DNA of 35,403 nt from an uncultured Methylococcaceae bacterium (GCA_913009515.1 CAJVYO010000001.1:1-35403); one strand, 5' to 3'; numbered from the stretch's first letter, positions 24,452 to 32,848 are shown. A program made the numbers and translations. The notes: a model not told the origin generated them from the letters alone.

Positions 24452-25660
24452 TCAAGATTGATATTTTGCTAAACGCGTTGCAACACGTTTTATATATTGT
24501 CGTGTTTCATCATGTGGTAATTGACGACGTAATGTTTTATACACATCACTCGCAGAAAATGTATTAATAGTTTTAGCCGCTTTGTTAATGTTATAAGTGC
24601 CTATAAACGTTTTTGCAACATTGCCTGCCCCCGTATTATAAGCGGCAATAGTACAAAATAACCGACTAGTCGTGTCATCAATCTTTCTTAAATAGCGATG
24701 ATATAAAATATGTAAATAAGCACCACCAATTTCAATATTCTTATCACTATTATAAAGATACGAGGGTGCTAACACTTTTTCTTTGCCAAACAAATATTTT
24801 GTGGCATCTTTACCCGCACTCACCGGTACAATTTGCATCAAACCATACGCAGGTACATGAGATTTAGCCCGCGGATTAAAGTTACTTTCTGTTTCCATCA
24901 CCGCATACATCAACGCAACCGGAATTTTTTCCTTTTTTGCAATTTGCTGAATACGCTGAGAATATTGAGCCGCTTTAGCCGATAAATTATCAGGTATTTT
25001 AAAGGTTAATTTAACTACCTTTTTTTCTTTATCCTTAAGCTCGGTTGTTTCTACTTTCGCTTTACTGACAAAATTCGCTGCTTGTTGAGTCGCTTCAGGC
25101 TCACTAATATTACCCACCAATCCTTGCATCACTTTAGTGGTGGTAGACGGTTCGCCTGTCTTTACTACCTCTTTATGCTGCTTAATTTGCTCTTCAACTT
25201 TTTGTGCCACCACATCATTATTAAACGCTTGTTTTTCAGTGGTTAATAATAATTTGCTGATATTTTCTTGTGCTTTAGCTTGTATAGTCGCTAATGAATC
25301 GCCTTTATTCGCAAGCACTTCGACGACTACAATCCCTGTTGAAAAATCCACGGATTCACGCACGTCACCATTTTTTTCGTAATTAACCCAGCTTTTTTTA
25401 TCACTGCTTTTAGAGCTACCCCACTTTTGGGTCATTTCTTGATTATACTGCTTTGAAGCCTGCTCATAGGTTTTTTGAAAATCATTAAAACCTGCTTCTA
25501 ATGCAGTTTTATAATCAGAAAATTCTTGGTTAACCGTTTTTTTATAATCGTCAAATTCAGTGTTTGCTTGTTGTTTAGCACGGTAAGCTTCAAATTCATT
25601 TTCAGCAACCGCCTGAGTAGCCACCATTACCAATAACATGGATATTACTTTTTTATTCAT
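24452..25660 (-). CDS. MltC-like lytic transglycosylase with SLT domain
   Basis: A 402-residue secreted protein. Signal peptide ends AVA before ENEF (about 20). Residues 21-75 are a heptad-like run of repeated EF-xx-YK units. An MltC N-terminal-like domain follows (about 76-140), with KSWVNYEKNGDVRESVDFSTG. The SLT domain (about 240-400) has Glu258 in METESNFNP as predicted catalytic acid, then AYGLMQIVP and AAYNTGAGNVAKTF. It cleaves glycan strands of peptidoglycan. Unlike E. coli MltC there is no lipobox, so it should be soluble or held by partners. Its ATG directly follows the stop of the 150-residue lipoprotein gene with no gap. It sits with three lipoproteins, which suggests a local envelope complex. 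Confidence 0.88.
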   Translation of the reverse strand: MNKKVISMLLVMVATQAVAENEFEAYRAKQQANTEFDDYKKTVNQEFSDYKTALEAGFNDFQKTYEQASKQYNQEMTQKWGSSKSSDKKSWVNYEKNGDVRESVDFSTGIVVVEVLANKGDSLATIQAKAQENISKLLLTTEKQAFNNDVVAQKVEEQIKQHKEVVKTGEPSTTTKVMQGLVGNISEPEATQQAANFVSKAKVETTELKDKEKKVVKLTFKIPDNLSAKAAQYSQRIQQIAKKEKIPVALMYAVMETESNFNPRAKSHVPAYGLMQIVPVSAGKDATKYLFGKEKVLAPSYLYNSDKNIEIGGAYLHILYHRYLRKIDDTTSRLFCTIAAYNTGAGNVAKTFIGTYNINKAAKTINTFSASDVYKTLRRQLPHDETRQYIKRVATRLAKYQS

Positions 25661-26113
25661 TTAATCCTTCTCCAAAATAACCCATAAATATTTTTTCTGT
25701 GTCACACCATCAGACCATTGATCCTTCACACTCGCTTTGATATGTTGCGATTGCCCTTTCTTCGCTGAACTAATCACCGTAAAACTAATCACTGATGAAT
25801 TATCAGCAACGCCATTTTTATTGACAGTCGTATGCTTATTCACAATGCTGTCTCGAGCAACCTCTAAACCCACGACAGACGCCGACAATCGCTCTATCGC
25901 CCTATCAAAAAGGGCTTTATCGGTATTCGCAGGAATCACATGGCGTGCTGAACTTACAACTACTCCTTCTTTGGGTAATTGATTCACCCAGCAAGGTCGG
26001 CCATTAATATCAAAAACGCGGGCATCACATTCACGCTGAGAACGAATATTATCGGTGCAAGCCGTTAATAACGACCCTATTAATAATAAAGAAACTTTAT
26101 AGAATCCTTTCAT
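25661..26113 (-). CDS. small LPP20-like lipoprotein
   Basis: A 150-residue lipoprotein with lipobox LLTAC (Cys19). The start of the mature part, CDARVFDINGRPCWVNQLP (about 29-47), parallels the Cys-bearing PDCVF...GWVCDEPLP region of the LPP20-like protein three genes on. A GVVVSSARHV strand and a long helix containing ALFDRAIERLSASVVG follow. It ends in KYLWVILEKD, like the terminal strand of LPP20 domains. The two proteins are probably diverged paralogues. It is followed with zero gap by the transglycosylase gene. Function unknown. Confidence 0.7.
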   Translation of the reverse strand: MKGFYKVSLLLIGSLLTACTDNIRSQRECDARVFDINGRPCWVNQLPKEGVVVSSARHVIPANTDKALFDRAIERLSASVVGLEVARDSIVNKHTTVNKNGVADNSSVISFTVISSAKKGQSQHIKASVKDQWSDGVTQKKYLWVILEKD

Positions 26114-26173
26114 ACTTATATTTTTACCTAATTAATCATCTATATTATTAAATATACCATAAAAACTGAATAC

Positions 26174-27826
26174 TTAACGGTGTGTCGTATAGGTTAACGT
26201 TGCTTCAGTTGTCTGCATCGAGCCTTTATTTTGCTTACGCTTTAATGCTCTTGTTAAAGAAACCCCTTTTGCAGCATTGCCTTTGCTACCTTTTAAAATA
26301 AAATAATCACCATTATCATAATAACTCGGCAATTGTTTTATTTTTTTATTACTCGCAATCACTTGTAAATGTTCTACACCAAAAGGCGGAGTGACTTCAA
26401 AAGTCGCCACTTCCATATATTTATTGGCTTGATCTTGTGGAATATGACGAATAAATTTTTCATTACCTGAACCATCATTTAAATCCAATAAATACGATAA
26501 TTGTTCGCCCTGTTTAGTCACATGACCAATAATATAATAATAACCCGCTTTATTTAATCTGACTAATAAACGAATAGTCTCACGAGCCTTATAATTTAAT
26601 GAATTAGAACCTTGTAAAGTTTTAAGCTCAACTTGAAATTCATTACTCACCGCAATATTATCATTCAGCAATGCTTCAAATGATACTGCTTGAGGTTTGG
26701 CACGTAAACCTTTATACGCTGATTTTTCGACGGTGACACTCTTGGTTTTTAAGACGTTATAATCTAAATCTACCAAGTTATAACGTATAAAAATATCGCC
26801 ATCTATCAAAATATTATATTCCCCTTCTAGGGTATATTTAGCGAGTTCAGGACGCGTTACGGTTTTTAAACCTTGCCGTATATTGGTATTTAATTTTGCT
26901 GCAAATGGGGTGACTTCTTGAGAATTTTTAGGTCGCGGCGGTTGCAAATAAATGGCTTGCTCAGTAATGCCTTTGGTTAAAGTTTTTGCGGCAAAGGCTA
27001 ATGAACCGGCTTTACCTTCTAAGCGTTCTAATTCATGCTTTAATTCATCTAAATTAATATCAGGGCGAGGAGGATTTTTATAGCCGCCTAAAGCATTCGC
27101 AACCAAACGATGTTTATCATATTTTTCTGCTAAATTAACCACACTACTTAATACCCGATAACGCACCGCAGGCTTTAATTTCCTTGCTAATAAACGCTTA
27201 TTTTTATTTATTTTTTTAGCTTGTCTATCTAGCTCAGCAATATATAACGGTAACGCCTGAACATTATCTAACCATACCTGAAAGCGTATTGAACCTTGTT
27301 CATTGGCTAAACGCTGATATTGAGCCCCTAAAATCGGCAAGTTTGTATGCGTATTCACTTTCACCACACTGCCACAATCACCTGAATGATTAGTACAACT
27401 TGCCACAATTTTGGAGACGTTAATTTGAATGCTACTGGCTAAATTATTAAGTGCATCGCGACGTGCTAAATCCGTATTTTCGCCATAACCATTACCAACA
27501 ATACGTTGCGTCGCTTTTTCTTTAGACGGTGATTGAGCTGTGATACTCGCAGGTTTATTGATCGGTTCATAGGATTGAACCGCTTTTTGAGGTGCGACGG
27601 GGCGTTTCTTAAGCCCCATTTCTACATCAAGCTCATCAAACGCGGCTTTTTGTGCAGCGGCATTATGAACTTGAGAGCCTGCTTGGCTTCTTGTTAAAGT
27701 TTTAGATGCGACTCGAGATTGTAAGCTCTTGTTAGCGTCGTTTTTTATAGGCGGCGTTGCAGCACAACCACTCAACACAATGACACTCCCTATCATAAGT
27801 TTTAGTGTATTTTTAACATACTGCAT
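26174..27826 (-). CDS. DUF4384-containing lipoprotein with LPP20-like middle domain
   Basis: A 550-residue lipoprotein, lipobox VLSGC (Cys21). After a low-complexity linker (about 25-105) comes VGNGYGENTDLARRDALNNLASSI (in parts about 110-134), the LPP20/FlgT-type start in which the envelope stress genes' products recycle an Ala-rich helix. A long helical segment rich in Lys/Arg and Leu follows (about 198-290), and then a DUF4384 domain (about 385-515) with VRLNKAGYYYIIGHVTKQG and PPFGVEHLQVIASNKK. DUF4384 is often found joined to, or beside, caspase-like peptidases; the fused caspase at 20231-22285 is about 4 kb away. It starts the four-gene lipoprotein/transglycosylase operon, 20 bases after the VF530 gene. 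Function unknown. Confidence 0.75.
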   Translation of the reverse strand: MQYVKNTLKLMIGSVIVLSGCAATPPIKNDANKSLQSRVASKTLTRSQAGSQVHNAAAQKAAFDELDVEMGLKKRPVAPQKAVQSYEPINKPASITAQSPSKEKATQRIVGNGYGENTDLARRDALNNLASSIQINVSKIVASCTNHSGDCGSVVKVNTHTNLPILGAQYQRLANEQGSIRFQVWLDNVQALPLYIAELDRQAKKINKNKRLLARKLKPAVRYRVLSSVVNLAEKYDKHRLVANALGGYKNPPRPDINLDELKHELERLEGKAGSLAFAAKTLTKGITEQAIYLQPPRPKNSQEVTPFAAKLNTNIRQGLKTVTRPELAKYTLEGEYNILIDGDIFIRYNLVDLDYNVLKTKSVTVEKSAYKGLRAKPQAVSFEALLNDNIAVSNEFQVELKTLQGSNSLNYKARETIRLLVRLNKAGYYYIIGHVTKQGEQLSYLLDLNDGSGNEKFIRHIPQDQANKYMEVATFEVTPPFGVEHLQVIASNKKIKQLPSYYDNGDYFILKGSKGNAAKGVSLTRALKRKQNKGSMQTTEATLTYTTHR

Positions 27827-27845
27827 ACGACCGTCCTATCAACTA

Positions 27846-28088
27846 TTATTTAGATTTTTTTAGACTATTGATATAAAAACTTTCAACTTTTTCCCTTGCC
27901 CACGGCGTTTTACGCAAAAACGTCAAACTCGATTTTAGGCTAGGATTACTTTTAAAACAATTCAGCTTAAGCTCAACTGCTAGCTCATCCCAGCCATATT
28001 CATCAACAAGCTGACTAACAATATTACTCAGTGTCATGCCATGTAAAGGGTCTTTATTTTTACGCGGCTGACTAAGATACGGTGACAT
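27846..28088 (-). CDS. VF530 family (DUF2132) small protein
   Basis: An 80-residue protein with the VF530 core: KDPLHGMTLSNIVSQLVDEY (in part, about 12-31), GWDELAVELKLNCFKSNPSL (about 32-51) and LRKTPWAREKVESFY near the end. Solved structures of the family show a fold suggesting nucleic-acid binding. It overlaps the RRM gene by one base (TAATG), so the two are cotranscribed and possibly act together on RNA or DNA. Confidence 0.93.
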   Translation of the reverse strand: MSPYLSQPRKNKDPLHGMTLSNIVSQLVDEYGWDELAVELKLNCFKSNPSLKSSLTFLRKTPWAREKVESFYINSLKKSK

Positions 28089-28354
28089 TATTTTTCAACC
28101 GCAGGGGCTGATTCTGCCTGCTCTGATTTTTTCACTCTAATTTTGCTGCCTAAAATATCTTTACCATTTAAATTTTTCATCGCCGCTTTGGCTTCACCTA
28201 TTTTAGGCATTTCAATAAATGCAAAACCCTTTGATATACCGGTTTCTTTATCCATTACTAAATCACACGATTGCACCTTGCCATAGGTTTCAAATAACAC
28301 ACGTAATTCAGCCTCTTTCATATTCCGTACCAGATTACGAATCAGTAATTTCAT
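28088..28354 (-). CDS. RRM-type RNA-binding protein
   Basis: An 88-residue single RNA-recognition motif. RNP2 is KLLIRNLV at the N-terminus (2-9) and RNP1 is KGFAFIEM (about 43-50), with the aromatic Phe residues needed for RNA stacking; the C-terminal tail is charged and Ala-rich. Such small RRM proteins in proteobacteria and cyanobacteria are often cold- or stress-induced and bind single-stranded RNA. It heads the RRM-VF530 pair and possibly the following lipoprotein operon. The palindrome at 28399-28409 lies 45 bases before its start. Confidence 0.93.
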   Translation of the reverse strand: MKLLIRNLVRNMKEAELRVLFETYGKVQSCDLVMDKETGISKGFAFIEMPKIGEAKAAMKNLNGKDILGSKIRVKKSEQAESAPAVEK

Positions 28355-28398
28355 CTTGTTTGACCTAAAATAATTAAACGTTTTATATTAAAATATGT

Positions 28399-28409
28399 TG
28401 TACAGTACA
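28399..28409. promoter_or_regulatory. palindrome TGTAC-A-GTACA upstream of the RRM gene
   Basis: An 11-base perfect palindrome (TGTAC 28399-28403, A, GTACA 28405-28409) in the short space between the HvfA-like stop and the RRM gene start. It may be an operator; chance is possible. Confidence 0.25.
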
Positions 28410-28414
28410 TCGGT

Positions 28415-28753
28415 TTACATATTGCTACCGCATTTCCCTTCACCACATTTACCTTCCATAGCCTTTGTTTTCGGCGTCTCTTTACCTTGTTTCATTTTAG
28501 GCATGGGTTTATTACCAGCACAACTACCTTCAGCTGTTTTTTCCAACGCACCTTCAGGCATCATTTTGGCACCACATTTCCCTTCACCACAGGCACCTTC
28601 TTGCATTTTTGAACTCTGTTTTTCAGCTAATTGCATATAACCTGATGCAAGTTCTTTTAATTCAAATGGGTTTTCACTTGCACTCACATTTACAGTTGCT
28701 AATAATGTCGTGCTGATTGCGGTTGCCATTAAAGGCATTTTTATTGTTTTCAT
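28415..28753 (-). CDS. HvfA-like EGKCG-repeat precursor peptide (copper-binding RiPP type)
   Basis: A 112-residue secreted low-complexity protein. Signal peptide (about 1-25, cleavage near VSA/SEN), then NPFELKELASGYMQLAEK (28-45), the conserved segment of HvfA-type proteins, then Cys motifs EGACGEGKCG (52-61), EGSCAG (75-80) and EGKCGEGKCG (100-109) with Cys at 55, 60, 78, 103 and 108. In HvfA, Cys in EGKCG are changed to oxazolone/thioamide groups by the DUF692-type maturase HvfB with HvfC, giving copper-binding peptides. Neither is encoded near here; the gene follows mgtE by 18 bases. Spacers rich in Lys, Pro and Met (KPMPKMKQGKETPKTK) between motifs are unlike the tight repeats of classical HvfA, and Met may add metal ligands. 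Confidence 0.8.
   Translation of the reverse strand: MKTIKMPLMATAISTTLLATVNVSASENPFELKELASGYMQLAEKQSSKMQEGACGEGKCGAKMMPEGALEKTAEGSCAGNKPMPKMKQGKETPKTKAMEGKCGEGKCGSNM
28431..28591. repeat. 17-base direct repeat inside the HvfA-like gene
   Basis: CATTTCCCTTCACCACA occurs at 28431-28447 and again at 28575-28591, encoding the GEGKCG unit twice. It shows that the Cys modules share origin by duplication. Confidence 0.7.
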
Positions 28754-28771
28754 GATGATAAACCTATCAAT

Positions 28772-30121
28772 TTAGTTAATTAAGAAAATAGTCGCTAAGC
28801 CTAAAAAGGACATAAAACCAATCACATCGGTGACGGTTGTTAATAACACCCCGCCCGCTAAAGCTGGGTCAATACCGCGTTTATGTAAAAATAATGGAAT
28901 TAACACCCCTGCTAGAGCTGCACAACTTAAAGTAATTACCATCGCTCCGCCTAACATAAGACCTAAGCTATAATTTGAGAACCAAAAACCAGCGACACTG
29001 GCAACAATGGTTGACCAAACTAAACCATTTAATGCCCCTACTGATAATTCTTTAAGTAAAAAAGAGCCGGCATTAGATGAAGAAATTTGATGTAAGGCTA
29101 ATCCTCGAATCACTAAGGTTAAGGTTTGGCTACCGGCAATCCCACCCATACTTGCCACCACTGGCATTAAGACGGCTAAAGCCACAATTTCTTCGATAGT
29201 GGCTTCAAATAAACCAATCACCCATGATGCTAAAAAGGCGGTAAATAAATTAACCCCTAGCCACACAGCACGTCGTTTAGCACTGACTAAAACCGGTGAA
29301 AATAAGTCGTGTTCTTCGTCTAGCCCCGCCGAGATTAAAACAGCATGATCCGCTTCTTCGCGTACCACATCTAAGACTTCGTCTAAGGTAATACGCCCTT
29401 CAATACCGCCTTGCTCATTAACCACAGCCGCAGATATCATGTCTTTACGTTCAAAAATAAGCGCGACTTCTGAAACCGGCATATTTAAGCTAATCGCTTC
29501 GACTGTATCATTCATTAATGATGAAATTAACACGGCGGCTTTATTGGTTAACACACTCGAAATAGCGACCATGCCTTCATATTTACCGTTATCATCAACG
29601 ACAATTAAGCTATCCATATTCGATGGTAGTTTATCTTGCTGGCGTAAATACGCTAAAACACTGTCTACTGTTGAACTCTTTTTAACGGTCAATACATCTA
29701 AACGCATTAATCTTGCTGCGGTATGTCCATCATAAGACAATGCAGACTCAAGGCGGCTATCACTTTGAATATTGAGAATTTTTTCACGAATCGTCGCAGG
29801 AAAGTCACTGACTAAATCAGCAACCTCTCTTGATTCCAAGTGATTAACCGAGGCAATTAAATCTTTGGCCGAACTATGGTCAATCAAACCTACCCGCACT
29901 TCACCTTGCAATGCAACTAGCACTTCACCCATAACTTCTGTTGATATCACCGTCCAAATTTGATAACGATAATCAATCGGTAAAGACCTGAGTAACAACG
30001 CAATTTCAGTTGCATGTAAATCATGTAAATGAGCACGAGCATCATAAAGCGTGCCATTTTCTAGGTCATACATAATTTGTTCTAAATGTAACTCGGCGGT
30101 ATCTTGAGGTCGTACTGACAT
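28772..30121 (-). CDS. mgtE: magnesium transporter MgtE
   Basis: A 449-residue MgtE channel: N-terminal superhelical Mg-sensing domain (about 5-130), two CBS domains (about 135-255) with the acidic Mg-binding residues, a connecting helix with EEADHAVLISAGLDEEHDLFSPV, and five C-terminal helices (about 285-449) with VLMPVVASMGGIAGSQTLTLVIRG, the pore signature. It gates Mg2+ entry across the inner membrane. Several in-frame ATGs are possible; I chose 30121 because AAAGGA lies six bases upstream of it. The HvfA-like gene follows by 18 bases, so it may be read through. Two hairpins stand in its upstream region. Confidence 0.95.
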   Translation of the reverse strand: MSVRPQDTAELHLEQIMYDLENGTLYDARAHLHDLHATEIALLLRSLPIDYRYQIWTVISTEVMGEVLVALQGEVRVGLIDHSSAKDLIASVNHLESREVADLVSDFPATIREKILNIQSDSRLESALSYDGHTAARLMRLDVLTVKKSSTVDSVLAYLRQQDKLPSNMDSLIVVDDNGKYEGMVAISSVLTNKAAVLISSLMNDTVEAISLNMPVSEVALIFERKDMISAAVVNEQGGIEGRITLDEVLDVVREEADHAVLISAGLDEEHDLFSPVLVSAKRRAVWLGVNLFTAFLASWVIGLFEATIEEIVALAVLMPVVASMGGIAGSQTLTLVIRGLALHQISSSNAGSFLLKELSVGALNGLVWSTIVASVAGFWFSNYSLGLMLGGAMVITLSCAALAGVLIPLFLHKRGIDPALAGGVLLTTVTDVIGFMSFLGLATIFLIN

Positions 30122-30162
30122 GTTCATCCTTTGCATCTATGTGTAATGGAAGCGTAAATTCA

Positions 30163-30198
30163 ATCTATAACCAGCCTTTATTAAAGCCAGTTATAGAT
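30163..30198. repeat. inverted repeat in the mgtE leader
   Basis: ATCTATAAC and GTTATAGAT (30163-30171 and 30190-30198) frame a smaller palindrome CTTTATTAAAG. It lies 42-77 bases before the mgtE start, on the transcript between hpf and mgtE, so it may be a leader structure; no known Mg2+ riboswitch consensus could be recognised by eye. Confidence 0.4.
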
Positions 30199-30208
30199 AA
30201 ATTTTACA

Positions 30209-30240
30209 AACATAAGGTAAATAATCATTTACCTTATGTT
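30209..30240 (-). terminator. hairpin after hpf, likely terminator or attenuator
   Basis: A perfect 14-bp stem (AACATAAGGTAAAT 30209-30222, ATTTACCTTATGTT 30227-30240) with a four-base loop, beginning 13 bases past the hpf stop. On the minus strand it is followed by TTGTAAAATTT, a fair but interrupted T-tract. It should at least attenuate transcription from rpoN-hpf into mgtE. Confidence 0.65.
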
Positions 30241-30253
30241 CAAACTGAAAAAA

Positions 30254-30547
30254 TTAACCGCGATGCGATTGTATTTTTTCTTTATGTTTAATAATTTGGC
30301 GATCTAGTTTAGAGACCATATGATCGATAGCGACATACATGTCTTCTTGCGTATCTTCAGCAAATAAATTTGCACCACTTAAATGAACGGTTGCTTCTGC
30401 TTTTTGCTCTAATTTTTCAACTGTCAAAATAACATGTATATCCATAACATGATCAAAATGACGTTTTAATTTACCTATTTTATCTTCAACGCTTTGTTTC
30501 ATCGCGTCTGTTACGTCGATATGATGACCTGTGATACTAATTTGCAT
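30254..30547 (-). CDS. hpf: ribosome hibernation promoting factor, short form
   Basis: A 97-residue HPF/RaiA-fold protein. MQISITGHHIDVTDAMKQSV at the start, HFDHVMDIHVILTVEKLEQKAEATVHL in the core and EDMYVAIDHMVSKLDRQIIKHKEK at the end are standard. It binds the 30S subunit near the mRNA channel in stationary phase and supports 100S dimers. The lack of a long C-terminal domain marks it as the short gammaproteobacterial type. A GGAG site precedes ATG. It follows rpoN by 71 bases, as in most gammaproteobacteria. Confidence 0.95.
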   Translation of the reverse strand: MQISITGHHIDVTDAMKQSVEDKIGKLKRHFDHVMDIHVILTVEKLEQKAEATVHLSGANLFAEDTQEDMYVAIDHMVSKLDRQIIKHKEKIQSHRG

Positions 30548-30618
30548 AATTTTAAACTCCTAATAATCTTTAAAAAACAATTGTCATTATACTACACGTT
30601 CACTGTCGGGCGTGACTT

Positions 30619-32076
30619 TTAAAACAGTCGCTTCCGCTGGCTTGACGAGGGAATAGCCAGTGCTTCACGGTACTTTGCAATCGTGCGCCGCGCCACATTA
30701 ATGCCTTTTTCTGCTAAAAAATCAGCTATCTTCTTATCACTTAAGGGTTTAACCTGATTTTCATGCTCAATTAACTCTTGAATAAATGCCCGAATAGCGG
30801 TTGCGGAACATTCGCCGCCACTGGCAGTCGACACATGACTTGAAAAAAAATATTTTAATTCCACAATCCCTGTTGGTAAATGCATATATTTTTGGGTTGT
30901 CACCCGAGAAATAGTCGATTCATGCAGCCCTAAATCTTCGGCAATTTCCTTTAGCACCAGAGGCTTCATCGCCATATCACCCTGCTCTAAAAAATCTAAC
31001 TGCCGTTCAATAATACTACAGCCTACTCTGAGCAAAGTATCATTACGGCTATGTAAACTTTTGATAAACCAACGCGCTTCTTGTAAATGTTCACGCAACC
31101 GCACGTTATCATCATCCTTTTTTCCCCGCTGAATCATTTTTGAATACACCGTATTCACTTGTAACTTAGGTGAAATATCAGGATTCAAACTCACTCGCCA
31201 TTCACCCGATGCGGTTTTCTGTACAAATAAATCCGGCACCACACAATCTGATACCACGGTAGCAATACTTTCGCCCGGTCTAGGCTCTAAAGAACGCACT
31301 AATGCGGTTACTTCCGCCAATTCTATCTCGGACAAAGCTAAACGTCTTAATAATTTTGCTTTATTCTGTGATGCTAAATCATCTAAAAACTCATTCACTA
31401 ACCGTAATGCACTCACCTTAAAAGGCGTATCGTCATCTAATTCTGCTAACTGTATACTTAAACAGTCTTTTAAATTTTCTGCCGCCACGCCAATGGGGTC
31501 AAAACGCTGGACACGATGCAAGACCGCCTTAACTTCGTCTAAGGTTAATTCCTCTAATGTATCGCCTAAACTGTCGAAAATCTCATTAATCGCCACCATC
31601 AAATAACCGGATGTGCCAACTGAATCAATAATCGCTAACGCAATTTCACGATCTCTTGCAGATAACGGTGCCATTTCCACCTGCCATATTAAATGCTTAT
31701 ATAAACTATCAGGCTCACTACGTTGTGCTGCAAAATCTGCATTTTCCGTGACTGCATTAGTGACTTTGATTCCCGTTTGCTGTGGTTCAAACACATCATC
31801 CCAAGAACTATCAACCGCTAATTCATTGGGCATTAGCTCTTCTGAGCCTTCACTATTTATCTCATCAGTTTGATTATCAACTTTATCTTCTGTGATTGGC
31901 TGTTCATTTGCACCCAGATTATCCTCAATCACTTCGAGCATAATATTAGAATCTAATGCCTGTTGTATTTCTTGCTGTAAATCCAAAGTAGACAGTTGTA
32001 ATAATTTAATCGCCTGCTGTAATTGCGGGGTCATCGATAATTGCTGCCCCATACGCAGTTGTAATGATTGTTTCAT
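30619..32076 (-). CDS. rpoN: RNA polymerase sigma-54 factor
   Basis: A 485-residue sigma-54. Region I LRMGQQLSMTPQLQQAIKLL (about 6-25) contacts bacterial enhancer-binding proteins; an acidic region II (about 55-115) follows. The core-binding domain (about 120-300) includes FDPIGVAAENLKDCLSIQL. The HTH carries LHESTISRVTTQKYM (about 385-399), and the RpoN box is ARRTIAKYREAL near the end. It directs transcription at -24/-12 promoters. It is embedded in the usual lptB-rpoN-hpf order. The length is typical. Confidence 0.97.
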   Translation of the reverse strand: MKQSLQLRMGQQLSMTPQLQQAIKLLQLSTLDLQQEIQQALDSNIMLEVIEDNLGANEQPITEDKVDNQTDEINSEGSEELMPNELAVDSSWDDVFEPQQTGIKVTNAVTENADFAAQRSEPDSLYKHLIWQVEMAPLSARDREIALAIIDSVGTSGYLMVAINEIFDSLGDTLEELTLDEVKAVLHRVQRFDPIGVAAENLKDCLSIQLAELDDDTPFKVSALRLVNEFLDDLASQNKAKLLRRLALSEIELAEVTALVRSLEPRPGESIATVVSDCVVPDLFVQKTASGEWRVSLNPDISPKLQVNTVYSKMIQRGKKDDDNVRLREHLQEARWFIKSLHSRNDTLLRVGCSIIERQLDFLEQGDMAMKPLVLKEIAEDLGLHESTISRVTTQKYMHLPTGIVELKYFFSSHVSTASGGECSATAIRAFIQELIEHENQVKPLSDKKIADFLAEKGINVARRTIAKYREALAIPSSSQRKRLF

Positions 32077-32119
32077 TAAATTTTCCTGTCTGTTACTAAG
32101 TCCAAATTAAAAATTGCCC

Positions 32120-32845
32120 TTACAAGCTAAAATCATCGCCTAAATAAACCTTGCGTACTTCTTCATTCGCAATAACCTCTGCCGTAGTGCCTTCTGCAAT
32201 CACGTTACCCGCATTAAGAATATAAGCTCGATCACAAATGCCCAATGTTTCGCGAACATTATGTTCAGTAATTAATACCCCAATATTACGTTCTTTTAAA
32301 TGGGCGATAATACTTTGAATTTCTAAAACCGATAGCGGGTCAACGCCTGCAAAGGGTTCATCTAATAAAATAAATTCAGGATCAGTTGCTAATGCACGGG
32401 CTATTTCCACTCGTCGCCGCTCACCACCTGATAACGCCATGCCCTTACTTTCTCGAATATGGCTAATACTAAATTCATTTAATAAATCATCAATAATCAT
32501 GTTTATTTGCGGCTTTTTCAGGTCTTTGCGTAACTCTAATACTGCCCGTAAATTATCTTCTACGCTCAACTTTCTAAACACTGATGCTTCTTGCGGCAAA
32601 TAACCCACTCCCATTTGAGCTCGTTTGTGCATCGGATAATGCGTAATATCTAACTCGTTATAAAAAATAGCTCCGCCATCAGTACGCACTAAACCCACTA
32701 ACATATAAAAGCTGGTGGTTTTTCCTGCTCCATTCGGGCCTAATAAGCCCACGATTTCATTACTCTGTACGTGTAATGACACGTCATTCACCACCTGACG
32801 CTTACCATATTGCTTCATAATATGTTGAGCCGCTAACATAGCCAT
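32120..32845 (-). CDS. lptB: LPS export ABC transporter ATP-binding protein LptB
   Basis: A 241-residue ABC ATPase. Walker A is GLLGPNGAGKTTSFY (about 34-48), the signature is ALSGGERRRVEIARALA (about 138-154), Walker B is FILLDEPFAGVDPLS (about 159-173) and the switch His follows in ITEHNVRETL. It powers LPS extraction from the inner membrane with LptFG and LptC. The gene lies three bases downstream of lptA and 43 bases before rpoN. Confidence 0.97.
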   Translation of the reverse strand: MAMLAAQHIMKQYGKRQVVNDVSLHVQSNEIVGLLGPNGAGKTTSFYMLVGLVRTDGGAIFYNELDITHYPMHKRAQMGVGYLPQEASVFRKLSVEDNLRAVLELRKDLKKPQINMIIDDLLNEFSISHIRESKGMALSGGERRRVEIARALATDPEFILLDEPFAGVDPLSVLEIQSIIAHLKERNIGVLITEHNVRETLGICDRAYILNAGNVIAEGTTAEVIANEEVRKVYLGDDFSL

Positions 32846-32848
32846 CGT

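Noticed and set aside
28399..28591. CRISPR or tandem-repeat array
   Set aside because: Only two copies of a 17-mer, both coding within the HvfA-like gene; no regular spacing.
28395..28640. Open frame opposite the HvfA-like gene, rich in Pro and Phe
   Set aside because: It is the antisense shadow of the Cys-module repeats; the minus-strand frame has a signal peptide and known motifs.
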